DNA from: Chloroflexi bacterium TSY
GTDB taxonomy: Bacteria; Chloroflexota; Anaerolineae; Caldilineales; Caldilineaceae
Length of the DNA stretch: 64,000 nucleotides
Reading direction: 5' to 3'
NCBI GenBank assembly: GCA_019217005.1
Contig: JAHBNG010000002.1
Coordinates: 186,001-250,000, forward strand
The notes below the pieces were generated by a model. It was not told the origin of the DNA. It ran no database searches and saw only the letters and a program-made list of their open reading frames with translations. Below, piece after piece: positions 9,908-18,921 of this stretch. Within the stretch, counting starts at the first letter, position 1, and every line of letters starts with the position of its first letter. A program made the translations under genes and the position numbers.

Positions 9908-10729
9908 ATGAACGGATTACGTGGAAAGAACGTCCTTGTAACGGGCAGCACATCGGGAATTGGCCAGGCGATTGCGGTACGCTTTGCCGCAGAAGGAGCC
10001 AATGTCGCCATTAACTACCGCAAACGAGAGGAGGAGGCCGCCGAAACCGACGCCATGCTTCACGAGGCAATGGACCATTGCGTTGACGAAATGAAGGGGC
10101 ACGGTGTCAATCATATCTTGGTGCAGGCGGATGTATCCAAAGAGGATGAAGTCGAGCGCATGGTCCAAGAAACCATCGACGGGCTGGGCGGTCTTGATTT
10201 CCTCATTAACAATGCCGGCATTCAGATCCCAGCAGATTCCCATGAGATGACGACAGACAATTTTGATGCGGTGTTGGGCGTTAACCTGCGCGGCTCCTTT
10301 ATTGCTGCCCGTGCGGCCATTCGCCACTTTCTGGCTGAAGATCAATCAGGTGTCATCATCAACGTCTCCAGTGTCCATCAGATGATACCCAAACCCCGCT
10401 TTCTTTCCTATTCCATTAGTAAAGGCGGCATGATGAATCTGACCCGCACCTTGGCTCTCGAATATGCAGGACGCAAGATCCGCGTCAACGGCATCGGTCC
10501 CGGTGCTACGACTACGCCCATCAACCGCGCTTGGGTTGACGATCCCGAAAAGGCGGGCGAAGTCCTCAAACACATCCCCATGAACCGGGCTGGTACGTCC
10601 GAGGAAATGGCCGCAGTCACCGCCTTCCTCTGCTCAGACGAGGCCGCTTACATCACGGGACAGACCCTCTTTGTCGATGGTGGGCTGACGCTCTATCCGG
10701 ATTTTCGTACGGCTTGGTCGAGCGAGTAA
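9908..10729 (+). CDS. SDR family oxidoreductase (glucose 1-dehydrogenase-like)
   Basis: A 273-residue classical short-chain dehydrogenase. The cofactor motif TGSTSGIG lies near residues 12-19, NNAG near 100, the catalytic Ser in NVSSVHQ, and the catalytic pair in YSISK. The C-terminal GQTLFVDGG segment is also typical. It probably oxidises a sugar or polyol with NAD(P). It is alone on the plus strand, preceded by the GGAG-containing leader at about 9894 and followed by a 131-bp gap with a hairpin. Confidence 0.9.
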   Translation: MNGLRGKNVLVTGSTSGIGQAIAVRFAAEGANVAINYRKREEEAAETDAMLHEAMDHCVDEMKGHGVNHILVQADVSKEDEVERMVQETIDGLGGLDFLINNAGIQIPADSHEMTTDNFDAVLGVNLRGSFIAARAAIRHFLAEDQSGVIINVSSVHQMIPKPRFLSYSISKGGMMNLTRTLALEYAGRKIRVNGIGPGATTTPINRAWVDDPEKAGEVLKHIPMNRAGTSEEMAAVTAFLCSDEAAYITGQTLFVDGGLTLYPDFRTAWSSE

Positions 10730-10778
10730 GGAACGAGCATTCAATAAAAGTTTTTGGACACGGATGAATTGGATTTTC

Positions 10779-10812
10779 CGGATTTTCATTCGTGTATATC
10801 TGTGAAAATCCG
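10779..10812. terminator. Hairpin after the SDR gene
   Basis: CGGATTTTCA (10779-10788) pairs perfectly with TGAAAATCCG (10803-10812) across a 14-nt loop. It lies 50 bp after the SDR stop and is followed after about 10 bases by a T-rich stretch, so it may act as a terminator. The same ACGGATTTT words recur near 13247-13290, so it may instead be part of a dispersed repeat. Confidence 0.45.
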
Positions 10813-10860
10813 CTTCCTATTTTGATTTTTTTTCTTGGAATCACTTTATAAGGAGAGAAT

Positions 10861-11142
10861 ATGAATCAGCATAAAATCTTAGATCTACTCAAGCAAGCTG
10901 GCAGTGCGCATCATACATATGAGCAGACTGTACTAAAGGGCGTCTATGACCAAGAGTGGGCAATTTGGTATGCCAAATACATCGTTGACAACGGCATCAA
11001 TGATCTGCTCTCTCAATCCTTGACGGCTGAGCAGATGGGGGATCTTCTGGAAGAGACCAACACCTTACACGGACAAACAGATCAATCACAAAGTTGGCCT
11101 GAGTTTGCATCGAGAATTATTGCTGAGCGATTTGGTACGTAG
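10861..11142 (+). CDS. Small hypothetical protein
   Basis: A 93-residue acidic protein with a good ribosome site (AAGGAGAG just upstream). It has no signal peptide or membrane segment. Aromatic and charged residues are clustered: VYDQEWAIWYAKYIVD in the middle and a WPEFASRIIAERF tail, suggesting two helical hairpins. I do not recognise a named family. It is followed 78 bp later by the epimerase gene and may be in its operon. Confidence 0.7.
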   Translation: MNQHKILDLLKQAGSAHHTYEQTVLKGVYDQEWAIWYAKYIVDNGINDLLSQSLTAEQMGDLLEETNTLHGQTDQSQSWPEFASRIIAERFGT

Positions 11143-11531
11143 AGTACTGAGCCTAGAGATTGAAGGACGCTGGCCGTGGCAGCCGGAAGTTCAATAGATT
11201 GTTCAGAAAGAGGAAAAAGATGAACATTCCCCTTTATGATGAAGAAATCCCGTATCTGACCACCGATCAGATGATCGAGGTGGATCGGGCAATGATAGAA
11301 GATTATCGGATCGAATTGATCCAGATGATGGAGAATGCCGGGCGCAATCTGGCACATCTGGCGCGAGATCGCTTTTTCGCTGGTGACCCGAGCGGGAAGA
11401 ATGTGGTCGTCTTGGCCGGTACAGGAGGCAATGGCGGCGGTGCCCTCGTGTGTGCGCGACGGCTGCATAACTATGGTGCCCGGGTGCAGGTCTTTGTCAC
11501 GAAGCCCGATGCGGAGTTCACACCGATTCCG

Positions 11532-12784
11532 GTAGGGCAATCGCGTACCTTAAAAAAATAAGCCAGAAAGGACTGTCAAGAGATAGTGGTGGTCCCAGCC
11601 AGCGGTAAGGCGCTTGTTTTTGATGCCAACGTTGAGAGAAGTCTCCTTCTTGAGCAGATTGAGAGCAATATGACGAAGGGCAGCGAAATTCTGAGCTGAG
11701 TGGCCTTTGCGCAAACGGGATTCATCCTCTCGGAAGGCAATATCGAGGGTCCAGTGTAGGCGATTTTCGACATGCCAATGAGTGCGAGAGGCATTGAGTA
11801 AAGAGCGAGCATCGGACTCGGAACTCGAGAGGTAATAGCGCCTGTCGGGATTGTCTTTTTGCTGAGAATCACCACAAATCAAGGTGCGTTGGGCTTGAAC
11901 CATCATGACGGTAGAGAGTTCAGGCCATTGCTCAGAATTGCGCAGATTCTGGATGATGTCGGGGGCAGAAATGGTCCAGGCTTCGGGTTTCAAGCCGACC
12001 GTGTCCCTTATCGGTCGTTTTGGCATAATCGTGGTCAAAGGCAGTAAAGTCACTTTCCTCGAGATCCTCAAAGAGCAAGGCGACATCTGCATGTAAGTTT
12101 CCTTGATTGCCCTTGAGAGAGAGGAGATAATCAGCCTCATTGTCAATGATGAGCTGTGCAATTTCAGTCTGAGCACCCATAGCATCGATGGTCACGAGTG
12201 CCCCTTTGATCTCCAACAAGCGCAGTAACTCTGGAATAGCTGTGATTTCATTCGACTTTTCATCCACTTTCCACTGACCAAGGACTACTTTGTTCAGAGA
12301 AGCCCAAGCACTCACCATGTATATGGCTCCTTTGCCCACTGTTTTATCATGGGAACGTCTCAACTGCTTGCCGTCTATTGCCACCACTTCTCCATTCGTC
12401 ACCTGGCAGACTGCGCTCATCCATTTGCTGAAACATTCGGCAAAGACCTCTCCATCTAGCAATCCAAATACGCGCCAGAATGTATCGTGCGATGGGATTC
12501 CATTTGGCAACTCCAGTATGCTTTCTAGCCACTCCTTTTTGGCTTTGCCGAATTTTTCGCCCCCTTCCCAATCGTCTGCTCCGCATATGACTGCACAGAT
12601 TGCTATCACGATTATATCGATTAGATTGTGGCGTCGATTTATCGGGCTTCTTGGCTCTTCTATGCTTCCAAAGTGCTTTTCTATGCTTGCTATTTCGGGC
12701 TTTTCCATTTTGGTTTCTCCTTTTTGGGTTCCAAAATAGATTATCCCTTCTTTTCTTTCTTGTACAAGTACGCGATTGCCCTAC
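11532..12784 (-). mobile_element. ISAs1-family insertion sequence with 17-bp perfect inverted repeats
   Basis: The element is 1253 bp. Its ends GTAGGGCAATCGCGTAC (11532-11548) and GTACGCGATTGCCCTAC (12768-12784) are exact reverse complements. It is flanked by the 8-bp direct duplication CGATTCCG at 11524-11531 and 12785-12792. It carries one transposase gene on the minus strand. The perfect ends and duplication indicate a fairly recent insertion into the epimerase gene. Confidence 0.93.
11550..12708 (-). pseudogene. ISAs1-type transposase, frameshifted
   Basis: The protein starts MEKPEIASIEKHFGSIEEPR and shows the family's hallmarks: VIAICAVICGADDWE, EVVAIDGKQLRRSHD, ALVTIDAMGAQ and SLKGNQGNLH, all from a DDE-type ISAs1 (H-repeat-associated) transposase. 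The frame breaks near 11985-12005, after KGHGRLETR; the C-terminal part with SRTHWHVENRLHW and the terminal domain continues in another frame to the TAA at 11550. The total would be about 380 residues, the normal length. As read here the copy is probably not autonomous. Confidence 0.85.
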
Positions 12785-13221
12785 CGATTCCGGCCCATCA
12801 ACTGGACATTCTGCACCGTATGAGGGTGTCTGTGGCACAGGCAGATATGGTCAATGTCGCGGATGCGTCCGACTTGATCATTGATGGTGTAATCGGTTAT
12901 AGCCTCAAAGGTGCACCGCGCGGCACCGCAGGCGACCTCATCCGTTGGGCCAACAGTCAGAACGCACCCAAGCTCTCACTCGATGCACCGTCCGGTGTCG
13001 ATACGACGACCGGCACAGTCTTTGATCCGGCGATCAATGCCACGGCCACAATGACGCTGGCCTTACCCAAAGAGGGGCTACGCGCACCAGGAGTTGATGC
13101 ACAAGTCGGCGAGCTTTATCTGGCTGATATCAGCGTTCCACCGGAGCTTTATGCTGAACCAGAGCTTGGACTTGCGGTCGGCCATATCTTTGCGCAGAGT
13201 GATATTGTGCGGTTGAAATGA

Positions 13222-13545
13222 AGTACGACAGCGGATTTGGACAGAAACGGATTTTACTTTTCTGTGTCACGGATTTTACTTTTCTGTGTCAGTTGATGCT
13301 TTAATCCAAATATTCTTTTCGTCAAAATTGTTTTCTAAAGCAACGGGCCTGCTAACAACCATGCAGTATTGTGGACGATAAGAATCCGTTCCTATAGCCG
13401 TTCAGGAAAAACATTTCCTGTCGTTGATGGCATTTCAGCCGGTCAGCTCGTCAGCTCTCTGGCTGACCGGCTGAAATGCTGACTAGCTACTGTTTCGCCT
13501 GGAAAAACATTATCTGAACATCTATCGCTCAATCCGTTGTAGTAT
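13222..13545. repeat. Tandem 22-bp duplication and downstream hairpin in a 324-bp gap
   Basis: A 22-base unit beginning ACGGATTTTACTTTTC occurs twice in perfect tandem at 13247-13268 and 13269-13290. The remaining gap holds a strong hairpin at 13431-13478, described separately, and no gene. The epimerase gene and the nitrile hydratase operon converge here. Confidence 0.7.
13431..13478. terminator. 17-bp perfect stem between convergent transcription units
   Basis: CATTTCAGCCGGTCAGC (13431-13447) pairs perfectly with GCTGACCGGCTGAAATG (13462-13478) over a 14-nt loop. It lies 67 bp beyond the last gene of the minus-strand nitrile hydratase operon and 210 bp beyond the plus-strand epimerase gene, so it could terminate both. 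No T-run follows on either strand, so an intrinsic terminator is uncertain. Confidence 0.5.
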
Positions 13546-13968
13546 CTACCAGTGTTCATGCTCGTGTCCATGCTCATGGGAATGCTCATGATGTGTATCA
13601 TGCAATGCCTGCTTTTGCACTATTCTCTCAATCTCATGGCTCGTGACCAGTCCATTGGTGATTAACAGTTCTTCCAGCGCTGCCAGCCAACTCTCATAGT
13701 AGGTTGACGGTTCATCATCCGATTCTGCGCTCTTATTCTGTTGGGCAGCTGCAATCTGTTGCGAGAGTGTCTGGCTAAAGTCACTCCAGGGATATGCGCC
13801 ATCCTCGTTGAGTGCAACGGCCAAACCAAACGCGCGTGCTTCCCATGGCGCCTCAAAGATAAGTTCACCATTTTTGCGCGGCAGGGCAATCTGTTCATCC
13901 ATATTGGAAATGCGTTCATCAATTTTCTGCGGCACTGTTTTGCCAGATAATGTTTCGTCTTTCATCAA
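13546..13968 (-). CDS. Nitrile hydratase accessory (activator) protein with His-rich tail
   Basis: A 140-residue protein similar to the nitrile hydratase beta N-terminus, as in the accessory/activator family that loads metal into the alpha subunit. Family signs are [20 protein letters not shown] and [13 protein letters not shown]. The last 18 residues are extremely His-rich ([18 protein letters not shown]), a likely cobalt-holding tail. Its start overlaps the alpha-subunit stop by 4 bases, so the two are translationally coupled. It is the last gene of the long operon that begins at 21894. Confidence 0.87.
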   Translation of the reverse strand: MMKDETLSGKTVPQKIDERISNMDEQIALPRKNGELIFEAPWEARAFGLAVALNEDGAYPWSDFSQTLSQQIAAAQQNKSAESDDEPSTYYESWLAALEELLITNGLVTSHEIERIVQKQALHDTHHEHSHEHGHEHEHW

Positions 13969-14597
13969 ACCCCTCCATTAGCTAGTGCTGGTGCTTTCAC
14001 TTTCGCCACCCCAATCATTGCGTCACGGGTGATCAACGATGCCAATTCCTCCTGGCTAAATCCATCTGTCCCCTCAGGCTGTTGTGGCAAAACCATATAA
14101 CGCACTTCGGAGTTGCTGTCCCACACGCGGACCTCAACCGATTCTGGCAGATCCAGACCAAACTCTTTGAGGACAGCACGCGGTTCGCGAACAACGCGTG
14201 AGCGATAGGCGAAAGATTTGTACCAATTTGGTGGTAGACCCAGAACGGGCCAAGGATAACAAGAGCAGAGCGTACAAACCACAACGTTATGAATCTCAGT
14301 CGTGTTTTCCAGAACAACCATTTCCGCCCCCTGCCGCCCTGTATAGCCCATTTCAGCAATTGCTGCCGTACCATCTTTGAGCAACCATTCTTTATAGGCC
14401 GTGTCTGTCCAGGCGCGCGCGACAACTTTCGCCCCATTCATGGGACCAATATCTTCTTCGTACTGCCGGACCACTTCGTCGATGACGTCGGTGGTAATGA
14501 GTCCCTTTTCGACCAGCAGGGCTTCCAGTGCTCGTGTACGCAATGCGGCATCGACCTCACCATGAATATGGCCGTTTGTGTGATGATGATGTGTCAT
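13965..14597 (-). CDS. nthA: Nitrile hydratase alpha subunit, cobalt type
   Basis: A 210-residue alpha subunit that hydrates nitriles to amides. The claw motif [14 protein letters not shown] has Cys108, Cys111 and Cys113; Thr in CTLCSC marks the cobalt type, whereas iron enzymes have Ser. The following [10 protein letters not shown] segment is also conserved. The N-terminus [13 protein letters not shown] is a natural His cluster, unusual in the family. The beta gene lies 25 bp upstream and the activator overlaps downstream, giving the order beta-alpha-activator that is normal for Co-type systems. Thiocyanate hydrolase is the main alternative but has a different subunit layout. Confidence 0.93.
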   Translation of the reverse strand: MTHHHHTNGHIHGEVDAALRTRALEALLVEKGLITTDVIDEVVRQYEEDIGPMNGAKVVARAWTDTAYKEWLLKDGTAAIAEMGYTGRQGAEMVVLENTTEIHNVVVCTLCSCYPWPVLGLPPNWYKSFAYRSRVVREPRAVLKEFGLDLPESVEVRVWDSNSEVRYMVLPQQPEGTDGFSQEELASLITRDAMIGVAKVKAPALANGGV

Positions 14598-14621
14598 AGG
14601 AGTATATCCCTTATTTACAAT

Positions 14622-15296
14622 TTATGCGGAATTCTTTTCCAGATAAAGTTCCCACATATCCAAATAGATTGCGCTATTCGGTTCGGCGGATTCTCCCCAC
14701 AGCTCCTCCCCTGCAAAACGGACAGAGTAGAGTGGCTGCAGCTCCGCAATGCTGCCATCTGGCAGAACATCATCGCACTCCTGGATGCCATAATACTTGA
14801 CCACAACACCCTTCTTCCCGCGGGCGTAGCGAGGCAGGCGCGTGTGACCAGACGGATGCATGTTCTTTGTGCGGATGGAATCACCGATTTGAAACGCAGG
14901 CTGTACGTCAGCTTCTTTTCGATGCGTTCTTGGCGCGTGCACGTTGGCGAACGCTTTCTGTACGCGTTCTGGGTCTTCTGTGGGACTGGGAATGAAATCG
15001 GGATCCTCTTGCAAATAGGCAATTTGTGTATCGAGTTCATCCCGCGTGATCGCCCCCGCTGTGATCAATGCTTCGATGCGAATATGCAACCACTTCTCAT
15101 AATAGGTTGACGACAAATAATGCGCAGGATCCATTGCTTCAATAGCTTCGCGGAAACCATTTGGAAAACCAACAGGCGTTTGGGTAACCATTGCATAGGC
15201 CCGCCCCTCCCATTCGTGATGAAATACCGGTTCGTTTTCTTCATAGGGAATTGGGCCAAAGCCATGCATGCCGCCCATGTCGTGGATGCTGTTCAA
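14622..15296 (-). CDS. nthB: Nitrile hydratase beta subunit
   Basis: A 224-residue beta subunit, recognised by the classic N-terminus MNSIHDMGGMHGFGP, the segment FHHEWEGRAYAM, and the C-terminal SH3-like barrel with HTRLPRYARGKKGVV and YSVRFAGEELWGE. It forms the heterodimer interface over the metal centre of the alpha subunit. It begins 63 bp after the flavin monooxygenase stop and is followed by alpha. Length is normal for the family. Confidence 0.93.
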   Translation of the reverse strand: MNSIHDMGGMHGFGPIPYEENEPVFHHEWEGRAYAMVTQTPVGFPNGFREAIEAMDPAHYLSSTYYEKWLHIRIEALITAGAITRDELDTQIAYLQEDPDFIPSPTEDPERVQKAFANVHAPRTHRKEADVQPAFQIGDSIRTKNMHPSGHTRLPRYARGKKGVVVKYYGIQECDDVLPDGSIAELQPLYSVRFAGEELWGESAEPNSAIYLDMWELYLEKNSA

Positions 15297-15359
15297 GAGA
15301 ACCTCCTAATCGATTGTGCACTCTTAGGCTCTTCATATATCGCTATTTTCCTGACGAAA

Positions 15360-17177
15360 TTAACTAAGATGGTGAACCGGGCCGAGTCCATAGACAGGGG
15401 TGGGAATCCCTTCCATACGAGCCTTAATCTGTAAGGAGAGATAGATTGAGTAATGGCGCGATTGATGGAGATTGCCACCGTGGAACCAAAGCGCTTCTTG
15501 TTGGGTTGGCTTCCACATGTTACGCTGTTCGCCTTCCCACGGACCAGGATCTTTCGTCGTATCTGAACCGAGACCCCAGCATTTGCCTACCTTGTCGGCC
15601 ACTTCTTGGGAGATGAGCTTGGCCGCCCAGCCATTCATAGAACCGTAACCAGTTGCATAAACAATCAGATCCGCGGGCAATTCTATGCCATCGCTCATCA
15701 CAACCGAATTTTCGGTAATTCTATCAACCTCGCAACCGCTTTTGAGTTTAACGCTGCCATCGATAATCAATTCAGAAGCACCAACGTCAATATAATAGCC
15801 CGAACCACGACGCAAATATTTCATGAAGAGACCTGAACTATCGTCTCCCCAGTCATGTAGGAATCCAGCCTTTTCGAGTCGTTCATAGAAATCAGCATCC
15901 TGTCGAGCCATCTCCTCGTAGACCGGAATCTGGAATGTATGCATGATACGATAGGGCAGAGAGGCAAAAATCATATCCGCCATATGAGTTGTGACACCTG
16001 CTGCCAGTGCCCGTTCTGAGTACAGATCACCCAACGCCAATTCCATCAGCGTATCAGAACGGGAAACATGAGTTGATGAGCGCTGAACCATCGTGACGTC
16101 TGCACCATGTTCCCATAAGGCGGCGCAGATGTCATGGGCCGAATTATTGGAGCCAATCACGACACATTTCTTGCTGGCATAATCTTCTGCCGCACCATGT
16201 TGGCTGGAGTGATACTGAATCCCTTTGAAGCTCCCAGCTCCAGGAAATTCGGGTACATTGGGCCGCCCTGACATTCCCGTGGCCAAAATCAGCTGCTTGG
16301 GCCGTAAGACAACGGTTTCACTGTCACCATTGCTGCCACGTCGCACGACATTGACAACCCACTCTTGAGCTTTCTCGTCATAGGATGCACTGGTACATTC
16401 ACTGGAACTCCAATAATTCAGTTCCATAATTTTGGTGTACGTTTCCAGCCAATCACCAATCTTGTCCTTTGGCGAAAATATGGGCCAGTGCTCGGGAAAC
16501 GGTAGATAGGGCATGTGATCATACCAGACCGGATCGTGCAAGCAGAGAGACTTGTAGCGCTTGCGCCAGGAATCTCCAGGACGATCATTCTTTTCGATGA
16601 TGATGGTTGGTACCTCCAGCCGTTTGAGACGTGCGCCGAGACCAATCCCGCCCTGTCCACCGCCAATGATCACGCAATAGGGCTGTTGGACATAACCCAA
16701 CTCAGCTTCTTCCTGCTGTTTGCGCTCGAGCCAGCTTTTGCGATCTTTGAACGCACCATGTTCGACACCCTGGGAGCGTGTTGACCCTTTTTTCTCCTCA
16801 TACCCTTTGAGTTCCTTCATTGCAGTCAACAGCGTCCAGCATTTGCCGTTCATCAGACGGATATGTCCTTCGCCACGCGAGACACTGGTCTCAAAAGTGA
16901 TCCAGGCATCCGTGACACCATCAGCCTCATTTGCTTCGCCCTCGATCTGCCAATTGCTCGCTTGTGTGTCGGCGGCCCTGGCTTCGAGCATGGCTTTAAT
17001 CTCATCCGGCCCTTCCATTGTTTTGATGTTCCACGTGAAGGTGACCAAATCGCGCCAGTAAGATTCATCGGCAAACATCCCGGCGGCTGCTGACAAATTT
17101 CCATGTTCGAGTGCCGTGCCAAAATTGGACAACCATTCGGATACCTGCTTTGTTGGATGACTCACCTGTTCCGTCAT
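15360..17177 (-). CDS. FAD-dependent monooxygenase with N-terminal SnoaL/NTF2-like domain
   Basis: A 605-residue fusion. Residues 1 to about 150 look like a SnoaL/NTF2-like fold (WLSNFGTALEHGN, FADESYWRDLVTFTW). From about 168 a flavin-containing monooxygenase begins, with FAD motif IIGGGQGGIGLGARL (Gly172-177), then DRPGDSWRKRYKSLCLHDP and a second nucleotide motif VIGSNNSAHDICAAL. Fungal and bacterial proteins of this kind oxygenate nitrogen, sulfur or carbon centres. It sits between the mutarotase (38-bp gap) and nitrile hydratase (63-bp gap). An N-oxygenating role leading to a nitrile, or opening of a nitrile-bearing substrate, is inference from context. Confidence 0.87.
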   Translation of the reverse strand: MTEQVSHPTKQVSEWLSNFGTALEHGNLSAAAGMFADESYWRDLVTFTWNIKTMEGPDEIKAMLEARAADTQASNWQIEGEANEADGVTDAWITFETSVSRGEGHIRLMNGKCWTLLTAMKELKGYEEKKGSTRSQGVEHGAFKDRKSWLERKQQEEAELGYVQQPYCVIIGGGQGGIGLGARLKRLEVPTIIIEKNDRPGDSWRKRYKSLCLHDPVWYDHMPYLPFPEHWPIFSPKDKIGDWLETYTKIMELNYWSSSECTSASYDEKAQEWVVNVVRRGSNGDSETVVLRPKQLILATGMSGRPNVPEFPGAGSFKGIQYHSSQHGAAEDYASKKCVVIGSNNSAHDICAALWEHGADVTMVQRSSTHVSRSDTLMELALGDLYSERALAAGVTTHMADMIFASLPYRIMHTFQIPVYEEMARQDADFYERLEKAGFLHDWGDDSSGLFMKYLRRGSGYYIDVGASELIIDGSVKLKSGCEVDRITENSVVMSDGIELPADLIVYATGYGSMNGWAAKLISQEVADKVGKCWGLGSDTTKDPGPWEGEQRNMWKPTQQEALWFHGGNLHQSRHYSIYLSLQIKARMEGIPTPVYGLGPVHHLS

Positions 17178-17215
17178 GTTGTTTCTCCTTGTTACAGAGC
17201 TTTTCGGATAAGCAC

Positions 17216-17539
17216 TTAATCGTGATGGAAGACTTCCTCAATCGTGTGCCACCATTCATCCTCACCCTTTTCGGCCACGGGCTCTTGCATGGGCATCATC
17301 CAATCCCACCACTCTTGCGTCTTGGGGTGCGCAGCCATCTTGGCCATATCTCCATCAAAATCGTCACCATGATATTCAAAATAGGCGAACAAGATCCCGT
17401 TGTAATGAAAGATCGAGTAGTTTTTGATGTTACACTTCGTAATCATTTCTAGCACTTCAGGCCAGACGGCAGCATGTGCTTCTGTGTACTCTTCCAACTT
17501 TTCGGGCTTAACCTTGATGACTTGTCCAAATCGTTTCAT
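17216..17539 (-). CDS. rhaM: L-rhamnose mutarotase (first copy)
   Basis: A 107-residue DUF718 protein that interconverts alpha and beta anomers of L-rhamnose. Family features seen are the start MKRFGQVIKVKPEKLEEY, the active-site His in EAHAAVWPEV, FAYFEYHG with a conserved Tyr, and the Trp-rich end TQEWWDWMMPMQEPV. A second, broken copy lies at 54525-54848. The gene is between the VOC protein (43-bp gap) and the monooxygenase (38-bp gap), suggesting that the operon handles a 6-deoxyhexose. Confidence 0.92.
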   Translation of the reverse strand: MKRFGQVIKVKPEKLEEYTEAHAAVWPEVLEMITKCNIKNYSIFHYNGILFAYFEYHGDDFDGDMAKMAAHPKTQEWWDWMMPMQEPVAEKGEDEWWHTIEEVFHHD

Positions 17540-17582
17540 TTTGTTCTCTCCTTGTTGTCAGTCGTTCTCTATTCTACAAGCC

Positions 17583-18089
17583 CTATACCACAGGCCACTG
17601 CGCACCAACTCTACTGGCCAAATCCGCAACGTCTTGCAGTAACGCCTCTTCGGATAATGTCAGATCAATTGGATGAGCGTAGGGTTGGCCACTTGCATAT
17701 GCCAACCCGGTGGGCCAATAGATCTCAATTTCGTTGCCTTCTGGATCGTCAAAATAAAATGCAAGTGATACACCATGGTTAACCGAGGCGTTGATTGACA
17801 AACCGCTTTCAACAACATGCCGATAGGAGTCTCGCAGTTCCGCCAGAGAACGAACCTTGAAGGCAGTATGACAAGCGCGGGGATTATCAAAGAAGATGAT
17901 TTCGTGGGTCTCTTCTTCTGGGCGACTGCTCAAAAAAGCTGTTGTGCCGAAGTCGGGATTATTTCTACTGCCCCCAGTCATTGTCATGCCGAGTATAGCT
18001 TGATAGAACTTCGCCAATGCCACCGGATCTTTGGCATATAGCCCAACGTGACCAACTGCGCTCAGCTTGGGTGTGACTCTGTTCCCCAT
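17583..18089 (-). CDS. VOC superfamily (glyoxalase/extradiol dioxygenase-like) protein
   Basis: A 168-residue protein with the paired beta-alpha-beta-beta-beta units of the vicinal oxygen chelate fold: AVGHVGLYAKDPVALAKFYQ at the start (metal-ligand His) and FDDPEGNEIEIYWPTG near 115-130 (Glu ligand). It most resembles catechol 2,3-dioxygenase-like single proteins. The substrate is unknown. It starts 14 bp after the aldolase gene, within the long minus-strand operon. Confidence 0.83.
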   Translation of the reverse strand: MGNRVTPKLSAVGHVGLYAKDPVALAKFYQAILGMTMTGGSRNNPDFGTTAFLSSRPEEETHEIIFFDNPRACHTAFKVRSLAELRDSYRHVVESGLSINASVNHGVSLAFYFDDPEGNEIEIYWPTGLAYASGQPYAHPIDLTLSEEALLQDVADLASRVGAQWPVV

Positions 18090-18103
18090 GAATTTTTGTT
18101 CCT

Positions 18104-18904
18104 CTATCCTAACATCTCCAATGCTTCGTCGACAGAAGCTCGCTCATCAATCAAAGCTGAAATGGCTTGCACGATCGCAGGAGGATTCGATCCTTGCCAG
18201 ATGTTACGACCAAAGACAACACCTGCTCCTCCGCCAGCAATTGAACCATGAACAACGTTAAAAACATCTCGATCTGTCTCCATTCGAGCACCGCCTGCGA
18301 TCAAGACGGGAGCCGGGCAATTTTTGGTGACAGTTCGAAAGCTTTCAGGCGAACCAGTGTAATAGCACTTAAGCAGATCTGCTCCATGTTCAAACCCAAT
18401 ACGGGCTGCATCGGCCATTGCTTTGGCATCCAACGTGTTCGGAATCGACGGATGAGGACAGGGCAATGCTTCAACCATGACTGGCAGACCTGTTTGCATG
18501 GCTTCTGCAGCGACTTGAGAGAGGATATGTAGTGTATCAACCTCAACATCGCTTCCCAAAAAGAGCATTACCACAACACCATCAACTCCCAACGCAGTAG
18601 CGTGGTCGAGGGTGTGCAGCAGACGCCAATCGGTATATTCCAGCCACTCTTCGCGATAAGCGCTTGGACCACCGTCGATGCGCAGGATAGTGGGAATATT
18701 GCCGATAAGCCGCTCATGATAACGCTTAATGACACCGAAGGAAGTCATAACGGCGTCTACATTGTCAGATACAATGGCCATATCAATAATCTGACCAGGA
18801 TCTTCCAGACCGGGGACTGCGCCGCTTGTCCTGGCGTGATCCATCGCGAGGACCAATGCACGCCCATTTGGGCGCAGAAAAGTAGACGTTTTCGCTTTTA
18901 GCAC
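18104..18904 (-). CDS. Class I aldolase of the DhnA/LsrF family
   Basis: A 266-residue TIM-barrel aldolase. The predicted Schiff-base Lys179 lies in GADLLKCYYTGSPESF, and the phosphate-binding end LIAGGARMETDRDVF is conserved. Relatives include archaeal-type class I fructose-bisphosphate aldolase and LsrF, the phospho-AI-2 thiolase. It is 17 bp downstream of the ABC ATPase, as in lsr-like and rhamnose-type operons, so it probably cleaves a product of the imported sugar. The exact substrate is not evident. Confidence 0.85.
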   Translation of the reverse strand: MLKAKTSTFLRPNGRALVLAMDHARTSGAVPGLEDPGQIIDMAIVSDNVDAVMTSFGVIKRYHERLIGNIPTILRIDGGPSAYREEWLEYTDWRLLHTLDHATALGVDGVVVMLFLGSDVEVDTLHILSQVAAEAMQTGLPVMVEALPCPHPSIPNTLDAKAMADAARIGFEHGADLLKCYYTGSPESFRTVTKNCPAPVLIAGGARMETDRDVFNVVHGSIAGGGAGVVFGRNIWQGSNPPAIVQAISALIDERASVDEALEMLG

Positions 18905-18921
18905 GAGCTAATTTCTCCTTT

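Larger units (their letters stand above)
11221..13221 (+). pseudogene. nnrE: NAD(P)HX epimerase-like gene (YjeF_N), split by an ISAs1-type element
   Basis: The 5' part (11221-11531) encodes ENAGRNLAHLA and AGTGGNGGGALVCARRL, the YjeF N-terminal fold that repairs the epimer of hydrated NAD(P)H. The 3' part resumes after the element at 12785 with TPIPAHQLDIL and ends at 13221, including the DAPSGVD motif. Removing 11532-12784 and one copy of the 8-bp duplication CGATTCCG gives one uninterrupted frame of about 249 codons. The ADP-dependent dehydratase domain (YjeF_C) that is often fused is absent. The cell would need another copy of this function. Confidence 0.85.

Noticed and set aside
13247..13290. 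Possible CRISPR repeat (two identical 22-bp units)
   Set aside because: Only two copies in direct tandem with no spacers; a simple duplication.
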